From: JABDGC01 sp964466595
Lineage (GTDB): Bacteria > Pseudomonadota > Gammaproteobacteria > DSM-16500
DNA length: 22,078 nt
Direction of reading: 5' to 3'
Assembly (NCBI GenBank): GCA_964466595.1
Contig: CAYXNR010000039.1
Location: forward strand, 1-22,078
The position numbers and the translations under genes are program-made. Of this stretch, positions 16,188-22,078 are shown piece after piece. The notes below the pieces were generated by a model that was given only the letters and a program-made list of their open reading frames with translations, had not been told where the DNA came from and did not search any database. Numbering within the stretch: position 1 is the first letter of the stretch; the number at the start of each line of letters is the position of its first letter.

Positions 16188-16292
16188 GGGTCAAGTGCCA
16201 CCTTAAGGTACAAAAATTCACCAACCCACTTCGCCAATTTGTGAAATGCAAAGTCTTGCTAATTTTTTGTACCTCAAGGTGGCACTTGACCC
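16188..16292 (+). mobile_element. 105-bp palindromic element, copy A
   Basis: The ends are inverted repeats (GGGTCAAGTGCCACCTTAAG at the left, its near-complement at the right, ~31 bases with one mismatch and one indel), around a ~40-base non-palindromic centre (CCACTTCGCCAATTT). It carries no gene of its own. On the minus strand it supplies the last 24 codons and stop of the secreted-protein gene at 16218-16901. Confidence 0.9.
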
Positions 16293-16901
16293 TTTGACCG
16301 CTTGCGAATCATGGCATCCATTGCGATGATAAGCTTCGCATCCTTTTGAGGTTTTTATTTTTTCAAAGCCCCAATAATATATTTGGTGCTTGTATGTTTC
16401 TATTTCCCCCACTATTTTTCTTGCTTCCTTTTCAAGATAGGATCCCGCTATACAAATATTTTTTTCTCCATACATAAGCTTTAGATAAGTATTAAACTGA
16501 TCCTCCGTTGTTGAGGTTGGATGATTCCTCCACATGACATACTTATGAATGATCCCACGCTTGCCCTGGGCCACAATCGTTAATTTAGCATCATTTTCGC
16601 CATTATATTTAACATCGCTTTCAGGGTCATCATCTGGAGAATACCCAAGATCTTCGAGAGAAATCGTAACGGAATCCCTTGGGAAACATTGCCAGTAAAT
16701 ATAGCCTTTAATCTTCGTAGAAAACAAAGGTGGATGTTTTACCCCATCTAGTTCACTATCCAGATCTATTTCATTCAAAATCCCGTAATCATCAGTCAAG
16801 ACTGAGTAGGGATATTTTTGCTTTAAACTAGCATTAAGAGCCTGTGATAAAAGTGGAAATAAAAATATAGCAACCATGATAAACCAGCTCTTTTGTCTCA
16901 T
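16218..16901 (-). CDS. Secreted protein of unknown function with repeat-derived C-terminus
   Basis: The 227-residue protein begins with a clear Sec signal peptide (MRQKSWFIMVAIFLFPLLSQ, likely cut after ALNA). The mature part is soluble with several cysteines (WQCFPRDS, NICIAGSY, GCEAY), typical of a periplasmic or exported protein; no family is recognised. The ATG at 16901 has an AGGGGTG ribosome site six bases before it. The last 24 residues (from GSSATLRYKKLARLC to GEVGW) are encoded by palindromic element copy A, so the native C-terminus has been replaced or extended. It lies alone between element copies A and B. An immunity-type role is possible by analogy with its neighbours. Confidence 0.65.
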   Translation of the reverse strand: MRQKSWFIMVAIFLFPLLSQALNASLKQKYPYSVLTDDYGILNEIDLDSELDGVKHPPLFSTKIKGYIYWQCFPRDSVTISLEDLGYSPDDDPESDVKYNGENDAKLTIVAQGKRGIIHKYVMWRNHPTSTTEDQFNTYLKLMYGEKNICIAGSYLEKEARKIVGEIETYKHQIYYWGFEKIKTSKGCEAYHRNGCHDSQAVKGSSATLRYKKLARLCISQIGEVGW

Positions 16902-16955
16902 ACAATTCACCCCTGAATCTCTTATCATATCAGCCGCAGCCTGCAGAAGAGTAAG

Positions 16956-17059
16956 GGGTCAAGTGCCACCTTAAGGTACAAAAATTCATCAGCCACTTCG
17001 CCAATTTATAAAATGCAAAGTCTTGCTAATTTTTTGTACCTCAAGGTGGCACTTGACCC
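16956..17059 (+). mobile_element. 104-bp palindromic element, copy B
   Basis: Same orientation and ends as copy A, with one base missing in the centre (CATCAGCCACTTCG). It is preceded by AGAGTAAGGGGTC, which also precedes copy C. It separates the secreted-protein gene from the KilA-N gene. Confidence 0.9.
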
Positions 17060-17108
17060 TTGCTCTTTCTTGCTCTTTGAGATGTTTGAAGGTACCTATT
17101 TTCTGTAA

Positions 17109-17960
17109 TCATTTACTTTTTTCCTTGCTCATCCAATCAGTCAATTTAACGATTCCGCTATGATTGATTAACGACTTTAATTGCGTAATCGCAATTTCAT
17201 TTAGTTTTTTCAGCCGCTCAGACTGCGGTAAATCCATGCGAATAAATTCCGCATTCATTGCCTCAATATTAGCTAACACTAAAAGCTGCTCTATGCTTGC
17301 GGCCTCGCGCATGTTCCCTTCTATATTTGGATTGACATCACGCCATTGCTTCGCTGTTTGGCCAAATAAGGCAACATTCAGGACATCTGCCTCACTAGCA
17401 TAGACATAATTGGCCTGCGCAGGGCTAACCACTGCGGGGATAATATGTGCTTTAATTGCATCCGTATGAATACGATAATTGATCTTGGACAAAGTTCGAT
17501 TAAGGTTCCAGTCCAACGATAACCTGCGATTCTCGTCTTCCTTTAGGCGCTGAAATTCTTTAATCAAATAGAGCTTAAACTCTGGGCTTAGCCAAGAACC
17601 AAACTCAAAAGCGATGTCCTTGTGAGCATAGGTGCCTCCCCCATACCTCCCAGCGCGCGACTGAATACCAATAGCGTCAGTTGCGCTTGTCCATTTTTTA
17701 GGCGTCAACCTAAAACTATTCAACCCAGCTTCTTTTCTAAAGGTGTCGAATTCGACACCTTTAAAATTTGGATTATGCATTTGCTCCCAAATTCCTAGAA
17801 ATTCCAAGGTATTACGATTGCGCATCCAATTATGAATAAGGTCATCTCCGCCGAATTTATTAGCCATATCGGTCAAATTGATAAAATCTTCGTCTTGGCT
17901 AGAGAGAACAGTAACCGCAGCTCCCAGCACATTCATTGTTAATTTTTTGCTCTTTTTCAT
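17109..17960 (-). CDS. KilA-N domain DNA-binding protein
   Basis: KilA-N is a DNA-binding domain of phages and large DNA viruses, often found in antirepressors and regulators of mobile DNA. In this 283-residue protein it covers residues ~10-140, with FINLTDMANKFGGDD near the start and the hallmark GGGTYAHKDIAFEFGSWLSP followed by EFKLYLIKEFQRLK. The C-terminal half (~140-283) is helical, with KINYRIHTDAIKAHIIPAVV and a leucine-rich end. No other phage genes are present, so it is an orphan phage-type gene. It diverges from the P5-like gene across a 141-base gap, so it could regulate that pair. Confidence 0.88.
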   Translation of the reverse strand: MKKSKKLTMNVLGAAVTVLSSQDEDFINLTDMANKFGGDDLIHNWMRNRNTLEFLGIWEQMHNPNFKGVEFDTFRKEAGLNSFRLTPKKWTSATDAIGIQSRAGRYGGGTYAHKDIAFEFGSWLSPEFKLYLIKEFQRLKEDENRRLSLDWNLNRTLSKINYRIHTDAIKAHIIPAVVSPAQANYVYASEADVLNVALFGQTAKQWRDVNPNIEGNMREAASIEQLLVLANIEAMNAEFIRMDLPQSERLKKLNEIAITQLKSLINHSGIVKLTDWMSKEKSK

Positions 17961-18101
17961 GGGTTTTCTCTCTTTTTATACTATGCCAAGTTGTTGATCT
18001 AAGAGGTAAAATTGTAGCTTAATTCAACGCCTTTTGCTAAAAAATTGAGGATATTTGCTCTAACATCTGTAGTAGAATAATTCTTCTTTAGGGAGACCCG
18101 C

Positions 18102-18848
18102 ATGCCCCGATACATCAAGGCTGAACTGGCAATAAATCATACCGTGATTTATTCTGATGATTCCGGAAAATATTTTCGTTTTTCTGGCGGAACATGGACA
18201 TGGAGAAATCATAATCCTGGAAATCTTGTCCCCGGCAAAGTTAGTGCAAGAAATAACCAAATTGGCACCACAGGGAAATTTGCTATATTTCCTGACTATG
18301 AAAGTGGTCATTTAGCATTGCTAGACAGTTTACACACTACGCACAAGAATAAAACAATCCCGAAGTTAGTAGAAAAATTTGCACCCGCTGATGATGGCAA
18401 CGATGTTGAAACCTACACAAAGTTTCTTCGTGATAAAACCGGTATTTATGACAACAAACAGGTCAAAGACTTTACCCTTGAAGAATTTGATAAGCTTTGG
18501 CGTGCTATTGAAAAGATAGAAGGCTATAAAGAAGGTGAAATTATTGAAGTGTTTCCAGTTATCCAGGTTCATCGAGATAATTTTGGTATTTACGAATACA
18601 ACATAAAGACAAAAGGCTGGATTTCCAAACAATTATGCCTAATCTCAACAAAGCAAGGTGAACTCGATTTGCATATTTGTATCTCGGATCGAGGTCATGA
18701 ATATCTACGAGCGAGAGCTGGAAGCTCTGTCAATGGCAGCCTAGAAAAGCTTGTTGTTAAAGATCCCAAGAAAAATCAGAAACGAAAATCGTCTGCGTAT
18801 AGCCTTACATCAAAAACTCACGAGGAGAAGGCAGATGCTACATGTTAG
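18102..18848 (+). CDS. Phage P5/lysozyme-like putative peptidoglycan hydrolase
   Basis: Residues ~30-115 show the pattern of phage structural protein P5/lysozyme-like domains: TWRNHNPGNLVPG (35-45), GKFAIFPDYESGHLALLDSL (58-77) and ETYTKFLRDKTGI near 103-115. Such domains cut the peptidoglycan sugar backbone or peptides. The second half (~150-248) is not recognised, ending in a basic tail. There is no signal peptide, so it would need a secretion system or lysis to reach the wall. The ATG follows AGGGAG. The next gene starts 14 bases before its stop and encodes a periplasmic protein, an arrangement typical of effector and immunity. Enzyme activity is inferred. Confidence 0.7.
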   Translation: MPRYIKAELAINHTVIYSDDSGKYFRFSGGTWTWRNHNPGNLVPGKVSARNNQIGTTGKFAIFPDYESGHLALLDSLHTTHKNKTIPKLVEKFAPADDGNDVETYTKFLRDKTGIYDNKQVKDFTLEEFDKLWRAIEKIEGYKEGEIIEVFPVIQVHRDNFGIYEYNIKTKGWISKQLCLISTKQGELDLHICISDRGHEYLRARAGSSVNGSLEKLVVKDPKKNQKRKSSAYSLTSKTHEEKADATC

Positions 18849-19323
18849 ACTATTCCTGCTATTAATGCTCATTTCACCGCTCTCTTTGGCCAATAAGACG
18901 GTATACTTTGAACCCAAAGAAGTTACCTTAGAAGGAGCTATTGTATCTTTAAAGTTCCCTGGCCCTCCAAACTATGAAAGTATAAAAAATGGCGACAGAG
19001 ATGAAACAGGACCCTATTTACTACTCAATAATCCTATTGATATAGAGCTATCCTCAAATATTGAAATAGGCAACGACGAACCCACTAAAAATGTAAAACT
19101 CATTCAGTTGGTTGTTTTAAATCACGATGACTGGAAAAATGTCACGCAAGGAAATCATGTGCGCATCTCTGGCACTTTATCTAGTGCCTTGACAGGACAC
19201 CACCATGCCAGAATCTTGCTGGACATCAATAAAATTAAAGTCCTTTCAAAGGGAATGGTTAACAAATTCGATATTACCACTGAAGATATGGAATTCCTGC
19301 AATATCAAAACTTACAAGACTGA
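18835..19323 (+). CDS. Periplasmic DUF4431-type protein, probable immunity protein
   Basis: The 162-residue protein has a signal peptide (MLHVRLFLLLMLISPLSLA, cut before Asn20). Its C-terminal half fits the family I recall as DUF4431: ETGPYLLLNNPI, VKLIQLVVL, VRISGTLSSALTGHHHARIL (109-128). DUF4431 proteins are small exported proteins of unknown biochemical role. The ATG at 18835 follows AGGAG seven bases upstream and lies inside the end of the P5-like gene, implying coupled translation. Pairing with a wall-acting protein and export to the periplasm support an immunity role; that remains inference. Confidence 0.7.
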   Translation: MLHVRLFLLLMLISPLSLANKTVYFEPKEVTLEGAIVSLKFPGPPNYESIKNGDRDETGPYLLLNNPIDIELSSNIEIGNDEPTKNVKLIQLVVLNHDDWKNVTQGNHVRISGTLSSALTGHHHARILLDINKIKVLSKGMVNKFDITTEDMEFLQYQNLQD

Positions 19324-19503
19324 TTTACTTATATTAATTTTGATCGGATTTCTTTGGCATTTTTAGGGGTAAGGTATGTATTTCATTTTTGTGGTAACAA
19401 ACGTGGTAACTCCTATTTATCTAACGCAAGAAAAAGTTGAAACTGTAAAGGCCAAAGAGTAAGGGGTCTACCATCGGGTGTTGGCTTTACTTGAAAGAGT
19501 AAG
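19324..19503. other. Intergenic stretch with partial repeats
   Basis: No gene is supported. GTGGTAAC occurs twice near 19392-19411. AAAGAGTAAGGGGTC occurs at 19454-19468 and again at 19494-19508, the latter running into element copy C; the first may be the stub of a deleted element copy. Confidence 0.5.
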
Positions 19504-19608
19504 GGGTCAAGTGCCACCTTAATGTACAAAAATTCATCAGCCCACTTCGCCAATTTGTAAAATGCAAAGTCTTGCTAATTTTTTGTACCTCAAGGTGGCA
19601 CTTGACCC
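19504..19608 (+). mobile_element. 105-bp palindromic element, copy C
   Basis: Same orientation as copies A and B; one base difference in the left arm (CTTAATGTAC). Its right half reads MQSLANFLYLKVALDP from an internal ATG at 19562 and runs open into the following ORF. Confidence 0.9.
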
Positions 19609-19810
19609 TTGCTTTTTTGCAACACACGGTACTTATAATGCTTTTGCTTCAGAAGAACAACAACAGAAAGGCAGAAAAGGGCTTGCTGCTAAGGAAGCGA
19701 TAAGAAGAATTAATACTGTCTTTGGAAATCACCAAGAAAGGGCTACTAATCTTGTGGAAGCTCATAACCTAGATCCGGAGAAAAGGCAGGGTTCTACAAA
19801 GAAAAAATAA
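19562..19810 (+). CDS. Orphan ORF started inside the palindromic element, likely remnant
   Basis: The first 16 codons (MQSLANFLYLKVALDP) come from element copy C; the remaining 66 residues (THGTYNAFASEEQQQ, AKEAIRRINTVFGNH) are hydrophilic and helical with a Lys-rich end, unlike any family I know. No ribosome site stands before the ATG. Directly after the stop lies a run of nine A residues, where a frameshift is likely, and the next frame stays rich in Ala/Glu/Lys-type codons for a short way. The simplest reading is a fragment of a larger helical protein whose 5' end was replaced by the element. Confidence 0.35.
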   Translation: MQSLANFLYLKVALDPCFFATHGTYNAFASEEQQQKGRKGLAAKEAIRRINTVFGNHQERATNLVEAHNLDPEKRQGSTKKK

Positions 19811-20135
19811 AAAAAAAGCCTTAGCAGCAACAGGTTGAAAAGGAGAAGCGGAGGCAGCAGGCTTTGCAAAGCGAGTGTCCCTATACCTTTTACGAGGACA
19901 CTAGTGCGCTACGCATGGTTTCATTTATTCGTATTGCTACACCCACCTAGACACCTACAATAGTAATGATTTGCTACGTCTGTAGTATAAACACACAACA
20001 TAGCAATTGTCTCTTTTCAGCCGAGAGGCTGCAAAGAGGAAAACCATCCGCCCCCTCCGCAACCATTATCCTATTGATTAATATATAAATAAATTCTGAT
20101 ATTTTAAGCTATACTGTAAAAAGCGGAGGTATTTT
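19811..20135. other. Intergenic region before the ankyrin gene
   Basis: No gene is supported. It starts with coding-like remnant sequence, has a small hairpin (AGTGTCC at 19874-19880 with GGACACT at 19896-19902), then AT-rich leader. A possible -10 TATACT (20110-20115) lacks a good -35. A strong GGAGG ribosome site lies before the ATG at 20136. Confidence 0.5.
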
Positions 20136-21392
20136 ATGTCAAAAACACGCGTACAGGCCTTGATTAAGTTATTACCGGATGGAGAGGCCTTTATCTCAGA
20201 GTTAAACGCTACCACCACTATTACTGGCAAAGAGAAAGAGGACCTTTTAGTAGCAGCAGTACGTTCAAATTGCCCCGCTGCTGTAGAATGCTTATTAGAA
20301 AAAGGCGCAAACCCAAATGCTATGTCCCTAGACGAGAACTACAATGACACACCAGTCCTTATCAAAGCGATAGTGAATAAAAACGAGAAAATCGTAGAGC
20401 TCTTATTAAATTACAAAGCAAATCCTAATATCAAAGCCGAAGTAACCAGCCCTAGATCGGTTTGGATAGCGGAAGCGAGTGCATATAGCCTAAAGGATGA
20501 AAAACTAACAACTACACCGGTTACCCTTGCATATGATAGAAAATATGACACTATACTCCAACTCTTATTAGAGAATGAAGAAACAGAGATCTACTCCGCA
20601 GACTCAGGCAAGAGCAGGGAAATGCTTCTATGGGCAGTTAGGAACAATAACCCTACTTTAGTTGAGCGCTTGTTAGATAAGGGCGCCCCCCCTAATGCAA
20701 GGGACGACAGTGGGACAGCACTCTTAGATGCAATTGTAAAGGAAAACCCCGCTATTGTGAAGCTCTTGTTAGATAAGGGCGCAAACCCTAGCGCATGCAA
20801 TAGACTGGGGGAAACAGCGCTTATGCTTGCAGTGAAGGATAGCTTTAGATTTAGAGAGAATATTAAGGATAGACTTGATATATTGAAGCTTTTATTAGAA
20901 AAAAACTTTGATTTTACGATTAAAAACGCAGAAGGTAAGACAGTATTAGATATAGTAAAGCATGAGGATAATTACTTTAATGCTCTTATTCAAACAAAAG
21001 TAAAACTCATGGAAATAAATGCCTTATTATTAGGTGAATTAAGTCGTCTTAACCAATCTAATAGTCCTGATAGGGAAACAAGAAAGGATTTCCTTATTAA
21101 GCTTCAAAGTAAATTTAAAAATTTCCCTGAAAGTGAGAGTGCAGCTGATTTAAATGCGTGGTGGGAAAAAACCGCAATGGAAATACAAAATAATATTGAT
21201 GAAAAACAATTTAAAAAAGAATACAAATGGTATGAAAAAATTGGAAAAGGAATATCGAATGCTATTTTAACCTTTACTGGTTTGGGAGTTCCCCTTAAAA
21301 AAGCAGTTAGCGGTCTTTACTTTTTCCCCATGGCAGGAAAGACACAGGTAGCGGTTGAAGAAGTGCTGCAGGTGGCTAAAAAGAAACTCTAG
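20136..21392 (+). CDS. Ankyrin-repeat protein, effector candidate
   Basis: Ankyrin repeats bind proteins; in Legionella and Coxiella relatives many such proteins are secreted into the host by the Dot/Icm type IV system. The 418-residue product has about six repeats in residues ~33-290, the clearest being VECLLEKGANPNA, VELLLNYKANPNI, VERLLDKGAPPNARD and VKLLLDKGANPSACNRLG. The C-terminal ~130 residues are helical, with a moderately hydrophobic segment (AILTFTGLGVPLKKAVSGLY). No signal peptide. The start has a strong GGAGG site. It stands alone between element copies C and D. Secretion is inferred. Confidence 0.85.
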   Translation: MSKTRVQALIKLLPDGEAFISELNATTTITGKEKEDLLVAAVRSNCPAAVECLLEKGANPNAMSLDENYNDTPVLIKAIVNKNEKIVELLLNYKANPNIKAEVTSPRSVWIAEASAYSLKDEKLTTTPVTLAYDRKYDTILQLLLENEETEIYSADSGKSREMLLWAVRNNNPTLVERLLDKGAPPNARDDSGTALLDAIVKENPAIVKLLLDKGANPSACNRLGETALMLAVKDSFRFRENIKDRLDILKLLLEKNFDFTIKNAEGKTVLDIVKHEDNYFNALIQTKVKLMEINALLLGELSRLNQSNSPDRETRKDFLIKLQSKFKNFPESESAADLNAWWEKTAMEIQNNIDEKQFKKEYKWYEKIGKGISNAILTFTGLGVPLKKAVSGLYFFPMAGKTQVAVEEVLQVAKKKL

Positions 21393-21530
21393 GGTTAGAG
21401 GAGACCCCAGTAATCACATTCAAATTAGCCCGATTGCCCTGCCCTCTAAGCAGCTATTAAAGTCAGTTTATTTCCATAAAAAATAAATTAGTACTTTGGC
21501 AGGCTATATGAATTGTCAACAGCCGCTAAA

Positions 21531-21986
21531 TTAAGCCCCAGCAATCATCATTTCTTCGATTAAAAGGGAGCCTGTGCAGACATTGCCGCGTCTATCAACA
21601 TCAGTCCCTACATCCACGAGATGCATATACGTATCACGTAAATTGCTGGCGATAGTAATCTCTTGAACGGGATATTGTATTTCCCCGTGTTCAATCCAGA
21701 AACCGGCAGCGCCGCGTGAATAATCGCCGGTGACGATATTCACGCCGGGACCCATGACTTCCGTTACTAATAATCCTTTGTGCATTTTTTTTAAAAGACC
21801 GGCTAAATCAAGTTGTCCGGGGATAATAACTAAGTTATGGACTCCGCCCGCATTACCAGTCGATTGCATCCCCAATTGACGAGCAGAATAAACGCCCATG
21901 GCATAGCTTTGTAAAATGCCGCCATCCACAAATACATTGGGACGCGTTAACACACCATCTTCATCACAAGCCAGGGGGGCAAGCCA
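21531..21986 (-). pseudogene. pmbA: pmbA (tldE), 3' part, interrupted by palindromic element
   Basis: PmbA/TldE pairs with TldD as a protease that matures peptides such as microcin B17 and degrades CcdA. The visible ~150 codons match the family C-terminus: DEDGVLTRP, YSARQLGMQSTGNAGGVHNL, GLLVTEVMGPGVNIVTGDYS, GFWIEHGEIQYPVQEITIA, ending IEEMMIAGA. Full-length PmbA has ~450 residues. Upstream (higher coordinates) the frame enters element copy D at about 21989 and meets a TAA within its first 25 bases, caused by one base missing relative to the other copies. The missing N-terminal two thirds, if present, lie beyond the window. Confidence 0.8.
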
Positions 21987-21989
21987 GGG
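21967..21989. repeat. Direct repeat CAAGCCAGGG at the pmbA/element border
   Basis: CAAGCCAGGG occurs at 21967-21976 and 21980-21989, with GGG between. The second copy runs into element copy D. AGCCAGGGGG also directly precedes copy A, so AGCCAGGG may be part of the element's outer edge or a preferred target. Confidence 0.55.
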
Positions 21990-22078
21990 TCAAGTGCACC
22001 TTAAGGTACAAAAATTCATCAACCCACTTCGCCAATTTGTAAAATGCAAAGTCTTGCTAATTTTTTGTACCTCAAGGT
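21987..22078 (+). mobile_element. Palindromic element, copy D (cut by window end)
   Basis: Same orientation as copies A-C, complete except for the last ~13 bases beyond the window. One C is missing in the left arm (GTGCACC instead of GTGCCACC). It sits inside pmbA. Confidence 0.9.

Noticed and set aside
16188..16292. Palindromic element as a rho-independent terminator pair
   Set aside because: The long conserved non-palindromic centre, near-identity across four loci and presence inside pmbA argue for a dispersed element rather than a terminator, though hairpin effects on transcripts remain possible.
19392..19411. GTGGTAAC direct repeats as a phage attachment core
   Set aside because: Only an eight-base repeat, with no integrase or matching site elsewhere in the window.

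Overview
The window reads as a gammaproteobacterial chromosome of the Legionellales type (Legionella/Coxiella relatives). This is inference. It rests on the core operon rpsP-rimM-trmD-rplS, dapA followed by a very short bamC-like lipoprotein gene, moderately AT-rich coding with long helical proteins of unknown function, and eukaryote-interaction proteins (a clan CE protease, a Fic protein and an ankyrin-repeat protein). No rRNA, transposase, integrase or CRISPR array is visible. The genus cannot be fixed from sequence reading alone.

Positions 1-2905 hold housekeeping genes: a near-consensus promoter, rpsP (ribosomal protein S16), rimM (16S maturation), trmD (tRNA m1G37 methyltransferase), rplS (L19), then an O6-alkylguanine-DNA alkyltransferase gene with a TTG start. 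Positions 2906-3339 are a gene-free block made of palindromes nested inside one another. Positions 3340-6853 hold two convergent accessory genes: an 840-residue protein with a His-Asp-Gln-Cys signature of clan CE (Ulp1/YopJ-like) cysteine proteases, and a 327-residue protein with low-complexity charged repeats and a C-terminal membrane segment. Each carries its own 24-bp in-frame tandem repeat.

Positions 7299-14437 are mostly core: tadA translationally coupled to an upstream 632-residue helical protein of unknown function (minus strand), xseA, a ZapB/TIGR02449-like small coiled-coil protein, an ArnT-like GT39 membrane glycosyltransferase (minus strand), then dapA overlapping the short bamC-like gene, and tRNA-Ser(CGA).

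Positions 14438-21530 form an accessory island. It begins with a Fic-domain protein that has an AbiEi-like N-terminal region and sits behind three exact-period 24-bp tandem repeats, a likely operator. Next come a secreted protein, a KilA-N DNA-binding protein, a two-gene pair (a phage P5/lysozyme-like protein overlapping a periplasmic DUF4431 protein) that looks like an effector or toxin with its immunity protein, an orphan ORF, and an ankyrin-repeat protein. A ~105-bp palindromic element occurs four times, always in the same orientation (16188, 16956, 19504, 21987), and separates this material into cassettes. It also enters reading frames: copy A supplies the last 24 codons of the secreted protein, copy C supplies the first 16 codons of the orphan ORF, and copy D interrupts pmbA (tldE), whose C-terminal part remains on the minus strand at the right end.

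The most interesting points are this coding-competent palindromic element as a cassette border, the Fic gene with its operator array, the probable P5-like/DUF4431 effector-immunity pair, and the clan CE protease.
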